The notes under the pieces: model-generated
What the model saw: only the letters and a program-made list of their open reading frames with translations
Databases searched by the model: none
What the model was told of the DNA's origin: nothing
Program-made: the position numbers and the translations under genes
Part shown: one piece after another, positions 26,230-40,135 of the stretch
Position numbering within the stretch: position 1 is the first letter of the stretch
How the letters are laid out: each line of letters begins with the position of its first letter
Assembly (NCBI RefSeq): GCF_000972845.2
Contig: NC_040022.1
Coordinates: 4,866,979-4,930,978 of the forward strand
DNA: 64,000 nt
Reading direction: 5' to 3'
DNA from: Larimichthys crocea
Taxonomy: Eukaryota > Chordata > Actinopteri > Sciaenidae

Positions 26230-28970
26230 TTTCTAGTTTGGATGTAAAGGCCCCAACAGAGCCAGACCTTTCACATTTACTCCAGTACAAAACTATATCC
26301 TCAACCCATTAGCATCAAGGGTTTTGTAGTTGTTAAATTGTGTCTGGACTTCTCGGATGGAGGTGTGCCAGTTCGATATAACTTAATTTCCCCTAGCCAA
26401 TTGAAAACCATGAGTTTAGGTTATTAGCATCCCTGATGTGGTTATATAAAGTAGATGGAGTGCCTTTTTTAAGACCAACATGTTGCAGTAAGCTTTGAAT
26501 TTCCATGTTTGCGTCAGGGCTGGATCTCAGGATTGAAAGGTGACAGTGCCTGAGCTGGAGGTATTTCCATAATATGAATTTGTCAGACTGTAATATTGTT
26601 TCAGATAGTTAGATGTTCCTCTGCAGACGATCTGCCCCTAACAAAGCCTCTTTGATTGAGGTGTATTATTGTTGGAAGGATGGCACCAAGTGTGTGATAT
26701 TATTTTAGTGAGTATCTTGCCATCTATATTTCCTGATGATATGGGTCTACATCTGCTACACTGCTGGGGATCTTTTCCTTCCTTTTTTTACTTTCCAAAA
26801 CGCACCACAAATTGCAGCCAATGGCCTAGGGGGTATGTCATTGGATCTTTTCCAAAACTCTGATGGAAAACATCATCCCCAGGGGTACGACCTGATCTAA
26901 AACCTCTTATTCCATCTTGGACCTCTTGTAGAGAGACCTCTTTGTCCAGCAGGTCCCTCCTGGACGAGGAATGCAGGGTACCACTAAAGTTGTAAAGAAC
27001 TGCTCATTGATAGAATCATGTTTAAGCTGTTGAACCCTGTGTGCCAACAATTCTCATGCTGTTGTTTGGCAAAGGAACTAGCTAATTATTTTGTTTCTTA
27101 GTGTGCTCTTATTACTCCAAGTAGTTTGGTCTTAAGATGTTTCAGCTGTTGCTGAAGTCATTTTTCAGGCTCTTTGCTCTTTTGCCCTGAGCAGTATTGA
27201 ATTATTTGTCCCTTCAGACTGCCTTAAATGCGTCACAGATAATATCAGAGTTGGAGACAGAGCTGTTGTTATGTGTCCAATATTCTATGATTCTCTGATC
27301 ATTTTATAATAGTGAATTATTTAAATTATTTAAACACCAGTGCATTGTTTTCTCCTTGTTATCTAAATGAGCTCTTATTATATCATCATAGCAATCAATA
27401 TTCCCAATAGAAGCATTCAGGGTCAGGTTAAAATAGCTCTTGAACACTAAATATATTCAACTCTAGAATCTGATTGGCGTGTGTTGAAAAAATGTTATTA
27501 TCCTTTATGCTTTCGGTATTTTTCCATTTGATGAGATGACCCAGTATGACCCTGCGGGGGCATACAAAAGGATAACTCATGCCTGCTTGGTTTTAGGGAA
27601 GTTGCAACATTGGTGTATTAACAAGATTGAAACTATGTGATGACACGCTATGGGTGTTTACTGAACCACAGAGTCTGTAAGTTGTTCCCTTGCTGCAAGT
27701 TACTATTAAATGATCCAGCTTTAAAAGTCTGATGGCATCCTGAGGGTTATTGAATAATTTTGTTAACAGTGCGGATTGGAAAAGAAACTGAAATCATTTT
27801 CTAAAGGATGTAGCATACCCCAGATGCAACTAGTAAAAGCTTGGTTTGTACCAAACATAAGAAGATTTAAACCCTTCCCACACTGAACCCACCTGATTCT
27901 CCTTCTTAAGGAGGTATAGATGGAAAAGGAAAAAAGAAAGCGAAATAAATAAGTAAATAAGTCTTCCCCTTATCCATTGGTCCCCTCTGATCCATTTAAT
28001 ATTAAAAACAGGTAGACAATGGATAACTGTAATGGAATTGTCCATAGTCCCTGCCAAACAAAGAAATAATAAAAAAAATAGTCAATATATTTTCATCCTT
28101 CTCATCTTATCTAAGTCAGTGGGCAATGTATCAGGCCTAACCAGGGAGAGGGAAAGTGAGGGTAACCAAAGGTTTCAGCATTATTACCCATGTTCTGTTT
28201 GAAAGTACATATCTGTTGTTCAATATTCAAACTCAGAATGTCAATGCATCTGTGATGCTTCAACATAAACTTCAGATTAGCTGGATATAGGAGACAGAAG
28301 TGCATATTTTTGTGGTAGAGCAGTTCTCTTAATTGAGTTAAACGCAGTCTATCTTTTGGTGAGAGCTGCACTCAAGTCATGGTAGAGTCTGGGGTCGTGT
28401 CCCTGATATTGCCTGGCCCATCTCAATTCCAGCTCCCTGTCTTGGTATTGGTAAAAAAAAAACACAGGACGAACAGCCTTGCCAGCTTACCCGTTGAAGG
28501 TTTTGGTCAGAGGGTGTGATGCCCCTTGCCCAGCTAAGATGGAGAAAGTGTCTGGACCCATAACATCTCTCAGTAGCTTGCATATAAAGGTGGTGGGGTC
28601 TTTCCCGTCTTCACATCCTGTCTTCTGGTATATTTAGTATGCGTAGATTAGACCTAACTGATCTATTTTATAGGTCCTCTAGTCAGTCTAGCAGGGAGCC
28701 GTTTTGACTTTGCAAGATTGTGATTGTGGCTGTTCAAAGTTCTCACCTTGTGTCAATGTGATGTGGGTCTGGAATGCACTTACGATTTTGTGTAGTGCAT
28801 CGACTGAGAACTGGAGGAATGTAATGGAGTCAAGAATGAGTGTCGCCATGTCTCCTCTAAGATTAGCCTGATGTTTAGCCAGTTCTGACATCAACAGGGT
28901 CATGGTGAAGTGTTCAGAGATGACATTATCAGGAGACTCTTTGTCGTCATGTACTTGGCTCACGTACCTT
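26230..28970 (-). mobile_element. L1-type LINE relic with traces of ORF1 and ORF2
   Basis: On the minus strand, 28963-28688 encodes an ORF1-like start with LAKHQANLRGDMATLI and FSVDALHKIVSAFQ, and 28540-28240 keeps further ORF1 pieces (LREL-LYHKNMHFCLLYPA). Farther along, 27330-27180 reads ORF2-like NDQRIIEYW and DAFKAV, about 26960-26890 reads LDKEVSLQEVQDGIRG and RSGRTPGDD, and about 26660-26600 reads NQRGFVRGRSSAE, all typical of the L1 polymerase region. Stops and frameshifts are frequent, so it is dead. The element's left limit near 26.2 kb is approximate. Confidence 0.75.
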
Positions 28971-30270
28971 TACATGTTTGCTTGTTAACTATGCTAGTAC
29001 TGGTTGTTGTCTGTTGTGAATTAAGTTTTTCTGCAAAGTATTCCCAAGGGGTTTGCAAGTAGTTTAGAGTAGTTTACCGTTTCTAGAAAAAGTGGTAGGG
29101 GAGATCAAATTGTCTATTATTTGATATTGAAGTTACAGACGGGAAAAGGGGAGAGAGAAAATAAAGGGGACTGTAATCCAACCTAGGCCTCTGTAGTAAG
29201 GACTTAATTCAAGGAAGTGTTTTACTGTGAATCACTCCTGAACTGACAGTCACACTCTCAGTCACCATTATTGAGTAAAAAGCCACTGTTTTGGGCAATG
29301 ACTGATTTGGTGATTGTGTCCCTTATTCTGTGGTATTTGATCCAGCTGATCTGGCTTGGTGGTCGGAAGATGATTGTCTTGAGGTACTCTGCACTTAATT
29401 GAATCTCTCCAGCACTAATTATGGTCATAGGTATGTATAAAACTTGACCTAAGTATTACAAATATTAGATATTAAAAAAAGATTAAACAGTTCATGATAT
29501 AGTAACTTTAATACATAGTAATTTTAATACATGAATAAGTTTTCTGAGGTGGTCCTTTAAAAACTTAGTAGGTTAGTAATTTGTTTCTGTCTATTTACAG
29601 CTGAGGAATTACTTTCTTTCAAGCTCAGCAGAAGTATTGACATGTTGATGTAGAGTGATATACACTATGAGGAACAACACTGGGTTTCTGTTGGGACAAA
29701 TAAAACTTGAGATATGGAGACATTCTCATAGCATGACAGTGAGTTTTAGATGTTCAGCTAAATATTTTACTATATCTCTCTCCAGTCAGTGAAAACAGAG
29801 GCGCAGGACCAACAGTAGAGGGGAACCCTGTTGTTGTTTCTTCCAGGTCCCGGCAGGTCACATAGAAGAGGAAGTGAGTCCTTAATTGGACTGTTCTTGA
29901 CCTGGCGTGCTTCCTGTGGGCCCTGTGGGAAATGTTTTTGTCAGATTAAGCTCGCAGCCAGCATTCTCTCCCACATTGTGACGTGTTTGATAGCCAAAGC
30001 ATTTTTTAGACTTCCCTGTTGCATGTTGATTGCAAGAGGACGAAAATAGGTTTTGGCACAGAGTAAGGCCACCTTGGATAAAAAGAGTGTTGCATCATAG
30101 TGACATTTTTGACATTTTGTACTATACTCTGCACCTTGTGCCCACCTGGGTATAAAAATAAAGGCTGCAATAACTGATTTTTGCTACTGATTTAAAGCTA
30201 TTTTTGGTCTCTGCCAACTCCTGAGGGAAATATTTATCTTTTTACCCACTAAAAGACAGACAGCTACACA
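28971..30270. other. Intergenic, nothing recognisable
   Basis: AT-rich sequence without a supported exon. The open stretch at 29831-30049 (72 codons) matches no family I know. Confidence 0.4.
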
Positions 30271-30274
30271 TCCA

Positions 30275-31260
30275 GAGCGTAGTTCAACAACCACACCATT
30301 CTCCCTTAAATCACCGGTACTGTCCTCTCCTGGCTAAAGTCCTATCTCATAAACAGACAACAGTTCATCAACATTAATAGCTGCACACTTCCTGCACCAC
30401 TTCTTTGTCCAAAGGCGTCCCCCAGTTCGGTGCTTGGCCCTCTCCTGTTCATCTTCTACATGCTCCCCCTTGATCACATCATATTCCATCATGGTCCCAA
30501 CTTCCACTGCTATGCAGATGACCTTCAGCTTTACATCTTCAATAAATCCTTCACCGCTGCAACTCATTCAGCCCTGACCACTGAAATCAAATCACGGATG
30601 CAAGCCAATGTTCCAAACTTAACTGTGAAAAGTCAAGTCAATCAATTGTCCAAAATCCCTCACAACTTCTGTCTCACCATTGATAACTCTGCTATAAAAA
30701 CTGTAAATATAGCTATAAATCTGCCCATCTCCCTCCCCACTCAGTTCAGCATTTCTCCAACAGTCACTCTCCTTCTCTGCTGCTGAAACTTTAATCCAAA
30801 CCTTCATCACATCCAGAATAGACTACTGCAACAGCATTTTATATGGCACATCATCCAAAGTCTCAAATAAACTCCAATTTATCCAGTACTCTGCTGCCAA
30901 TCTGCTCACCCAGACCACTTCACCCCTGTCCTCCAGAAACTTCACGTGCACCCTGTCCTACAAAGTATCCAAGTCAAAGTCCTTCTAACTCTCAAAACTC
31001 TCTGTAAGCAGGCCCCCTGCTACCTCAGTGACCTGCTTCACCACCATACTCAGTATTGCTGTTTCCACTTTCTCTAATGCCAGCCCCCTGTCTCCACCAC
31101 TTAGGACCAAGCACAGGAACAACAGAGCCTTAGCTCACCATAGCTACACCCTCCCCCTGAAAATCTTCTCACACAAATCCAAGACTACAAATCAAATCAC
31201 TACTCAAAACTCACCTTTTCAAAACTGCCTTTCAAGCCTCTGGAAGTGTAACTTGAAGTG
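30275..31260 (+). mobile_element. L2/CR1-type LINE relic, plus strand
   Basis: Pieces in order: WLKSYLINRQQFI-like region (about 30325-30370), SSVLGPLLFIFYMLPLDHII and HCYADDLQLYIF with the YADD catalytic box of reverse transcriptase (30420-30545), then the usual downstream DYCNSI-like and SPVLQKLH-like stretches in shifted frames. Numerous frameshifts and small deletions make it inactive. Confidence 0.8.
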
Positions 31261-34200
31261 CAGAGACAATATTAAAGCTGAGGGTCTCAGTAAGCATCCA
31301 CAAAAATCTGTGTGAAAATAAACGTTCAGAAAACCTAGCCATTTTCATTTTGCTGTTTAGACTATTTATCAAGACTGTGTAGGCATGGCAGATATCATTT
31401 TGATCAACAGCTTCCTCGTGAGTACTCATATGGAAGCTAAACAATGTTGCTGTGGACAGCTACGTTTCGGAAGGGGAGGGACCATATTTTCCCAATGGTG
31501 AGCGAAGAAGCAGCTGGAGGTGAAATGGTTGCAGTGCACACCGCAATATACAAATGTAAGTTGTACATATGTTTTATATTTATATTTTGGCATTTAATGT
31601 TGACGTTAGTGCTCAGAATGGTGGCAATTCAAGGAACTTACAAGGCCTTACTTGAATTGAGAGAACACTACCCTGCCAAAATTGGTCTTCCTTTCCCTGG
31701 GAAGTCCAGTTTCATCATTTGATGTTTTTATTTTATTTTATTTTTTTACTTCACCTCAAGACACATTTGATCCTCTGAGGTTAACCTGCTGTGAAACAAG
31801 TGCCATGGTGATCCACCCCAATTAATAGTGAGCCTGCTTGGTGATGCCAGTTAAACCCAAAAAGAGGAGGTACCTGACCCCTGACATAGACTCCTAGTCC
31901 AAAGACAGGTCTGTTGTTCTTTGCATAACGAAAATGCACCTTTCTGACCTGATAAAAGTGAACTTCACATCACCATTGGAACCCTTTTTTTTCTCTTTTT
32001 ATTTAAATAAAAGGGTTAGATGTCACGCTTTTGTGCATGTTCGTTCTGTTCTCTATTTCTTTGTTGTGTGTTCTCTGCTGACACCATTTAATCCCCTTTC
32101 CTATTTAGAGCAATAAAAGTGTTATGTGTCTTGCTTTTGTGCATGTCCTGCGTGTTGTTTCTGTCTCTTTGTTCTCACACAAATGTCATCTTAAGGTCAC
32201 CATTTGATCCCATTTATTTTCTCTGCATTTTTTCAAAGAAAGAGGTGGCACCTGTCATGCTTCTGTGGTTCCATGACTAACCGCTTGCTTGTCAGAGTCT
32301 ATTTTTCATACTTTCAAGGAACAGAATCTAAGATTTAGTGGTATAGTTGTGCAGTTGCATATTGCATGCGTCGTTAAACTGAGTTGCCGTGGGCGTGTCT
32401 ATACGTGCTGAATGTAACCGCTGTGAAACAATCAGGAAACTACTTTTTATTTCTCTGATTAACAGCTTTATTAAGGTCGGTGCTCGCTCATTGTTATTGT
32501 TACGCTATGTCTCTTGACCAAAGAGCTCTCTCTTTCTCGCTCTCTCTCTCTAATCATCAGACTTAGAAGCTGGGTACATGAAATAAATAAAGTCAGAACA
32601 CACACACAGGTAGATTATCAGAGTTTAGTCCATGAATCCACCTGGATAGTCTCAGTTTCAGAGACATTTCAGGCTGTCTGATTGGCTTGTGGAGCGTGAC
32701 GTCGGGCTCCGCTTTCCCAAAAGTTGGATCTTGTTGGACCTGCTGACCCCCCTGCGTTGCGGACTGCCGTTGCGGAAACGGACTATCCCCATACCCCTAT
32801 ACACTGTTTTTAATGCGATAGAAGTGGTTTGAAGGTTTAGTTAAACTTAACAGGAATGCTAATAGATAAGTGATGATAACACAGTACATGCTTTGAATTC
32901 CTTTATTATAGCTGTGTAGTTTTAAGCCAAGCAGACCCGTAATAAAAACATAATAATTCTTATTTCAGGTGATTATACTCTAATGAAAACATAGTTATGA
33001 ATGTTCTATTTAATTTCTGACATGTTCTGTAAATAGAAATCCCTAAATGTGACACACTGGACCTTTAATGTTAATCGATAATTCATCATCGTTGTGTAAC
33101 CACTCTTAGCATGTAGAGTAGTACACACTTGCACGGACCTCTGGATCTGGCGCATCCACTTTAAATTAACACGCATTGAGCCATGCACAAAGATACACAC
33201 ACTTGTCTGTTCCCATCTAAGCTTTATAAATGGCTGTTTAGATTGACCCTGTGGTCTCTTCATACATTCCAGCTTTTTTTTTAGCCTGACTCCCAGGCTC
33301 AGCCTCAGCTGCACAACTCATCGGAGATCTCCCCTCTAATGCTGGTAATGTAGTATGTATATTGTGTCATCACGTTCTCTCATTGATTTATACGTGCAAA
33401 GATTGGTTTAGTGTCAACTGGAACTGCAGCGCGAGCTGAACTTCCCTTGTTTCTTGGTTTCTTAGAAATGAGCCTTTATGAGTGAACAGGATGCTGAAGC
33501 TCCCAGCTTGGTGAATCCGGTTGTTGTTTAGTTGTGTTTTTTTTTATGGATCATACAAGTTATGTAATATTTTGTGGTGAATGGTTTTAATCATTTAATC
33601 AGACCCAGTTTTGCTGTTTAATATATTTCCATTTTTATATATAACAGATATATACACCATTTTCTGCCCATTTCCTGCTGTCACTGCTTTACAGTACATT
33701 AAAAGCATTCAACTGGTGTAATACAGGGCAACCTTTATCGTGAAGCAGCCACAGGAAACACAATGTGTTGCAAACAGGCAGCATAAACTTTTTCTACCAT
33801 ATCTGCAGGACAAAAATACTTGTTTGTAATTTCAGGCTTTAAAATGTAACTTTATATGTGCATGTAAATTATTTATCAAGTAGACGTGTATTCTAAAAGC
33901 AGTAAACTCTTCATGAAGGTGGCTCAGGAAAGCAGTTAAAAAGTCTGACTTGAATAAGACTAAGTGCACCAACTGTTTGATAAAGACAACTCAGAGCTGA
34001 TGAGATCAGACAAAGTGAAGTCTGGTTCAAAGAGCACATACCAATTCCTATTTGATCTTTACTCACTCGGGTCCACCATCATGAACAACATTCCAATTCC
34101 CCAGTGCCCTGATAAATCTACCCTGAGGAATCATGAGCAAGAAGACCCGAGACCAGACTCTGCGGACGTCTTTCTGTCTAAATCAAGTCTGGTTTAAGAA

Positions 34201-34700
34201 CTGAAACGATCACTGATATCAAGCACAGATCACATCCAAGTATCTTCATCAAAACTGAGACAAAACTGCAATGTTCATGGCCTGACACAAGTAAAGATGA
34301 ATTCAAGTTGTTGCAAATGTAACTTTATGAGTTAGAATACTTTGCAAATACTTTAAACTGAAAGTTAAAGTGAGTAGTAAGTCAAAATATATAGAATACA
34401 AATATAAATCTGACTTTTATGACAGAGTAGTTTATGTTCAACATGAAGAGGAGCTGGGAAGAAGATATACTGTGATTTACTGTGACAATTTAGTTTTATA
34501 CAGCATCCCAACATGATAATATCAACCAAAACTATTTATTATATATTTTATTTTTATTATTTGAAACAAATGCAGATGTTTTTTTTTGTGGTTAGCTTAG
34601 GTTAGGATATGTATCTATATGAGGAGGATGTGTTTATTACATTTCCTATGCTGGATGTCTCCTTGGTCACCATATGTAGGCTGTTCAAATCTGAAAGTAA
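31261..34700. other. Intergenic spacer
   Basis: No host exon recognised. A possible long family A element spans about 32315-33066: the left side has GATTTAGTGG and the right end reads GTGACACACTGGACCTTT. A small CT-rich tract lies at about 32525-32552. The remaining sequence is AT-rich. Confidence 0.4.
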
Positions 34701-34714
34701 ATATTATTCAGTGC

Positions 34715-34850
34715 TGGTGGGTATAAATGGGCTTGTATTTACATAACGCCTTTCTCATATACCGACCACTCAGAGAGCTTTTACAACACTTGTCACATTC
34801 ACCCATACACACACACACACACACACACACTCACACGCATGCACACCAGC
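34715..34850 (+). repeat. Common fish repeat ending in a CA microsatellite
   Basis: TAAATGGGCTTGTATTTACA, then GACCACTCAGAGAGCTTTTA and CACATTCACCCATACA running into a CA repeat at about 34806-34831. I recognise this as a widespread fish interspersed sequence. Confidence 0.65.
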
Positions 34851-35394
34851 AACACAGCTTCATCACTTCATACAGAACTATCTTGGAAATCTTCATCAGA
34901 AATTATTAATAAAAGAGCAGCAATTAAAAAACCTGGCAGGTGATTGGATGAGCCATCTAACTATCTGTTGACGGTTAACTTCAGGCAGTCAGATCAATTG
35001 TTAGGATGCATTTGTGTTAAGATGTATGTTCCCATGTTCAGTGTAGAAGCATGTTGGTATGCCTGACTCAGTTTGTCACGCACACATCTGGTACAAACGT
35101 TGGCAGAAGTCCAAGACAGATGTTTTTTTGATGCTGTTTTGGTCAACCTAGGATCAGTTAAGGATCAGGGTCAGAGTGGGACCTTCGATGCTTTTTAGAG
35201 TTACAGTGGAGGAGGAGGTCCTGAGAAATGTTTTCCAGATGTGAAGTGTGCCAAGAGTATATTGAGCCTGTATCCTTCTATGTTCAAGAAGATTGTCTGC
35301 GCTGACATTTCAACCGTCAACTGAAGATCAACTTGTTCTGTTGTGTGTATTGGACTACGTGTCTTTTAGCCCAGAAAAATTCAACCTATCATCA

Positions 35395-35512
35395 ATTAAC
35401 CATATAATGTAGTCAAACTCTTTTTGTAGTCAGTTAAAAGAAGAGTGAAAACATCTTTCTCATCAAGGAAAGCCTTCAGTCTAGCATCTATGCTAACATT
35501 TTTGTTGTTGTT
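35395..35512 (+). repeat. Repeat shared with 47.7-47.83 kb
   Basis: ATAATGTAGTCAAACTCTT, GAAAACATCTTTCTCATCAA and AAAGCCTTCAG recur in order at about 47700-47780. Family unknown. Confidence 0.6.
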
Positions 35513-37344
35513 TTCGAGCAAACAGGTTTTATTGTGTGAATATTTTGTGTTATACAAATAAAGTTTGATTGATTGTCGCCTATACACCAGTATCTGGCCC
35601 ACCAATGACAAAAATGTTTTTGGTATTTTTGAATATTCTTCATGATATTTTAAAGTTTGTTGTTTCCTGATCAATGATAAAGACATGGCGATCACTCACC
35701 CTGCACTTGGGGACGTATACTAATTTTGTATCTAATGAAACTCTTTCTCACTTATGACACAGCAGAGTGATTCCTGTTTGATACAGTCTAAAACGTTTGT
35801 TATGGCTGCTACGTGTATCTATGGCCGGGCAGATTTCTACACAAAAACACAACTTTATAACTTTATTCAGTAATTTTGGTGAAACTGGATCATATTTTAT
35901 TTCTGTAACAACTCCATGTTACAGAGTTACATGCACAGATAGCTTTAACTTAACTATACTACTACTACAATAAAGTGGCTAGCTGCTAATTAACTACTGT
36001 AACTGAATCTGCCATTAGGAGGCAACAGAATTGGCTGCAGGGACCACAGCTACCTTGGTCAGCCTACACGGCTGATCAAACCAACTCAGCCCCAGCAATA
36101 AAACCACTTCCGTAGGCTACTGTATTTGTTTCAGAGGTTGTGTTTAGTCCCACAGTCCCAGTGTTGACTCGAATGTAGACGTTGATACTAGCTCATAGCA
36201 CTACCTGCAGTGCATAGTTGTTGGGGAAGGGTACCACACACTGAGAATTGGCTATCAGTATCCATGACAATTCCATTTTTACAGGAAACGCTTTGCTTTC
36301 AGTTTAATGGGAACTTTAACCAGTAGTAAATTAAGTGGTGTTTTCAATGTATAGAACTTGACTGGACAACTTTGTGGTAGTTTGGATTATACAATTCAAA
36401 ATTGGGAACATATTCACATTCACGTTTTTGAAACAAACACTTTAGCAGGTGGCAATCCAGATGTAAGAAAGTAGTTACATTCCACTCTCTCCCTTATATA
36501 TAAGAGGAGAATATGACTTGGTATCTTTACTACATGAATTATTGTTTTCTTAAATGAATAATATTTACTTTTATGTACTCCCTTCTTTCCACAGTGGAAA
36601 GAATTTGGGGGGAACAGAGACATATACAAACTGTGTGCAGCAGATCTTTATCTGTGATGCTATAAAATGAAGCTATGTGCTTCAGTCTGCAACACTCCTC
36701 CACTCAGTCCTTTTACAGAGCACACTGCAGCATCTGGTCTTTCTCCACAAGACTTTTGTCACGGTAACCTCGGCCTCAACCTCGTGCTGCTGATTCATAT
36801 CCACATAAATGTTTATATTTTATTCCATTTCCATCTAGAGATGCATTTCTTGGGTTCTTGGTTGGCTTTATACTGTAGGTAGCGGTACTCACAGCAAATT
36901 TGGGATACTATTAGGAATAGTGGGAATGGTCAGGAACCGTTATCTGCCTTTACACTTTGACAGGAAGAGGGAGCTCCTGTCAAACAAGAGCCATGGCCTT
37001 TGAATGCAATGACAGATACTGGGGTAATCATTTCCACCATTTTTATCCTCCACAGATAAACCAAAGAAATGTGTTTGAATGACAAGTGGCGATCAGGCCA
37101 TTTGGTCAGTAGGGGGAGCTGCTGCCTATGCAGTCACCTTCATTCACCATAAAAAGGTTACTTTGCTGGTCATGTGAGCAGAAAGGGAGTGTGGGCATTC
37201 TTAATGCATACATGGAGTGTAAACGTACAGTATGTTCTCATTATTCTTAAATTCTCTGATAAGTTCATCATGTTGGCGTCCTGATTTGATAGTTTATTAA
37301 ATTTTTACATGGTCACATGCTGTTCCTTAATCATGTCCATTAAA

Positions 37345-37722
37345 CAATGTCCAGTGTGTAACATTTTAAGGGTATCTGTTGACAGAAATGTAATATCATC
37401 ATTCATAACTATGTTTTCATTAGTGTAAAATCACCTGAAAATAAGAATTGTTATGTTTATGTTACCTTATAATGATTATATCTAAAGAGGGAGCGGGTCC
37501 TCTTCCATGGAGTTCACCATTTTGTTTCTACAGCAGCCCAGAAGGGACAAACCAAATTCTGGCTCTACATAGGACTGTTTTTTTTTACAAGTTTCACAGC
37601 TGCTGTAGTTTCTCCTTCATGCTTGAATTGAAAGGGAGACGTGACAGGTTTTCAGTTGGTTGCAATCTGAAACCTCACCACCACTAGATGCCACTAAATT
37701 CTACACACTGGTCTTTTAATGG
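37345..37722 (+). mobile_element. Short inverted-end element, family A
   Basis: Left end GTCCAGTGTGTAACATTTT, right end TAAATTCTACACACTGGTC, with internal ATTAGTGTAAAATCACCTGA and TACCTTATAATGAT as in the 24.6 kb copy. Non-coding. Confidence 0.75.
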
Positions 37723-38267
37723 CTAAGCTACTTGTATGCACTGATTGTAATATGCACAATAATCAGTCTATCATCAAATACATATTTTATTATCATATTT
37801 AAGATGAATGTTTATACCTTGTACTTCGAATGCAAATGTACTGGATTTAATGTGCTGGTGGAGCATTGGAACTATTTAGTTATCTGCATTAACTGATTAA
37901 TGCATAAGATTTTATTGATATAAACGCAGCTAACAATTCTGCTTATTGGTCTGATTCTTTATGAGTTTTCTTATTGATTCTTGATCACTTTTCTGTGTGG
38001 GGGAAACCTACACAGGTTTGCAAAAGCTCCACTGTTTAACCACTGTTTAATTAAGAACCGGTTATCCTAAGAGCTAACTGTAGCAGCAGACTGTTGGTCA
38101 GCATGTAAAATAAATTAAATAAGAGAAAATTTGAGTTTATTCTGTTAATCCTGCCTGGATGGTGCTCATGTTATAACAGGATATTTACCCTCAGTAACGG
38201 CTGCTCAGTTGTAAAGCAGTCACACTTGTGTGATTAGTGTTCCTGTAATCTAAGCCCATGGTGTGTA

Positions 38268-38400
38268 GAAAGATGTTTCAGCAGATTGCTGGTGGTTCTT
38301 GCCTGAAATAATAATTTTACATACATTTATTAGCACTGTTGTCACCCGTCTTTGTCAAATAAAGCTCATTTCTCCCTCACCACCATGACTCCTGCTTGCT
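38268..38400 (+). repeat. Repeat shared with 62.06-62.2 kb
   Basis: ATGTTTCAGCAGATTGCTGG, then CATTTATTAGCACTGTTG and CTGTCTTTGT-like segments ending near CATGACTCCTGCTTG recur in order at about 62058-62195. Family unknown. Confidence 0.65.
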
Positions 38401-40111
38401 ACAAGTCTCCAGCAGAACAGATCTGATCATATCTTGGACCTAAACCATTCAGTGATGTATAGACAAGCACTAGAATTTTGGAGTTGATCCTGTGAAAAAA
38501 CTAGTAGCCAACATTTGAGACATACTGCACCTTTTTTGGTCCTTGTCACAACCCCAGCTGCCCGATTGCTGTCTTCATCAGTGTGAGATTAGCTGAAAAG
38601 TATGGAAATTTGTATGAAAAGATAGAAATGTAGGACATTTTGAAATATTGTATGAATTCATAGAATATTCTAACAAAGTGTGAGCTTAGTGCTCCCTGTG
38701 GCCCTTGAGTGCAGGCATGAGGTTGCAAAGCAATGGCGCCATCTTTTGGGCCCTAAGAAGAGCAGCACGTGATTTTCCAATGCATTCAATTATTGTAGAA
38801 AATGTTGAATAATTTGTGCAGTATAAATAGTAGAACTTAGAAAAGTAATAACACACATGTCATGAATGAGCTGCATCTGGTGTAATGTTATGGTTGTCGT
38901 ACAGGATTTGTGGGAGTAGGAGTGCGGCATGGTAGAAAAAAATAAAATAAAAATAAATAAATAATAATAAAGATTTGGATAACAATAGTGTGGTTGCCCT
39001 CTGGCCTACACTTAAAAGCCCAGGCCTCAAATGAAGCGGAAAATGATTTATTATTATTTATACTTTGTATTTGGCAGGATCAAAAATAGTGTTTTGAATA
39101 GGTTTCAGTGTGCACATTTTATGCAAAGCAGTAACAACAGGTCTATTTTAGTCCACTTATTACAATAGGCTAAAAATAAAAAATAAAAAATACATTAAAA
39201 AATGTGAGAGTTAAGCCTGCAGTAGAGCACACCTCAAGCTTGCAGTCACATCATGTGACAATATGCTCACTAGAACACATATCTCTTTGTTAATGTTCAT
39301 ACAGATTACATCTAACACAAAAATGTGTTCCAACTGCTTTAGCAGACAACGATTTACACCTTTGTTATTGTATAACATTATCAAACAGTAATGTCAGCTA
39401 GGTAGTGGACGAATGTTAGCTGGTGTGGGTTATAAAATATGTTGTTTTGCCTTGAGATGTGTCTCAAGTCCCTCTGGGTTTTCACTATCCTCTGTCTTTT
39501 AGTTGACGATCTCTCTAGAGGTGATGAAATGATTATGTACTTACAAATCTCTAATAATTCTTTCTTATTAATGCTGTGCTCTCATTGGCTGATATTTCCC
39601 ATACTTAAGACTTCTTTTTTCAACTTCCTTTGTAGGTATTATTTGATCAAAACAACACAGGAATCAGGCTTAATGCGGAAAATTACATGTGGATTTGAAA
39701 ACAATATATAATACATCTCAGGAGCACTGGTAATTCTGATTAAATAATAAATGTAGTTGATGCAAAAACAACCACGCTGTGTGGAAATCAAACAAGAAAT
39801 ACATTTTTATTGCATTTTCAAGCATATACAGTAATTGCCAGTTATAACAAATCAAGTTTCAAGTTTCATTAAAAAATTGAGAACAGAAAGACAATAGACA
39901 AGAAACTTGTATGGAAATTAGTAAATATACAAAATCAAATTTAAAATACACAATAAAAAGAAAGAAAAGGGGGAAAAAGAAAAAAGAAAGTTGGTCATCA
40001 ATAAGAAATAATAAATTAGGTAGTTCAGTCAGTGTTAAAGATTAGAGTAAAACATTAACACTCACTGACAGATGTCTGCACTGCTAGTACTGGTCAGAGA
40101 CTGAGGAGGCA

Positions 40112-40135
40112 ATGTCAAGATGGAGACCCGAGTGA
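40112..40135 (+). promoter_or_regulatory. Short upstream ORF overlapping the SLC6 start
   Basis: An ATG eight bases before the chosen SLC6 start opens a seven-codon frame (MSRWRPE, then TGA) that overlaps the main start in another frame. Its context is weak while the main ATG has A at -3 and G at +4, so leaky scanning is plausible. Confidence 0.35.

Larger units (their letters stand above)
34851..40119. other. Intergenic spacer upstream of the SLC6 gene
   Basis: No host exon recognised. It contains a repeat at 35.4-35.5 kb shared with 47.7-47.8 kb, a LINE-like 3' end (AATAAAGTTTGATTGATTG at about 35560-35577), a family A element at 37.35-37.72 kb and a repeat at 38.27-38.40 kb shared with 62.06-62.2 kb. 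The SLC6 promoter must lie near the right end; no core motif could be assigned. Confidence 0.4.

Noticed and set aside
28688..28963. Minus-strand 91-codon frame as a host gene
   Set aside because: Its LAKHQANLRGDMATLI start is that of a fish L1 ORF1, and L1 polymerase pieces follow downstream.
33964..34197. Plus-strand 77-codon frame
   Set aside because: Starts with an ATG but shows no splice context, family motif or conserved neighbour; most likely chance.
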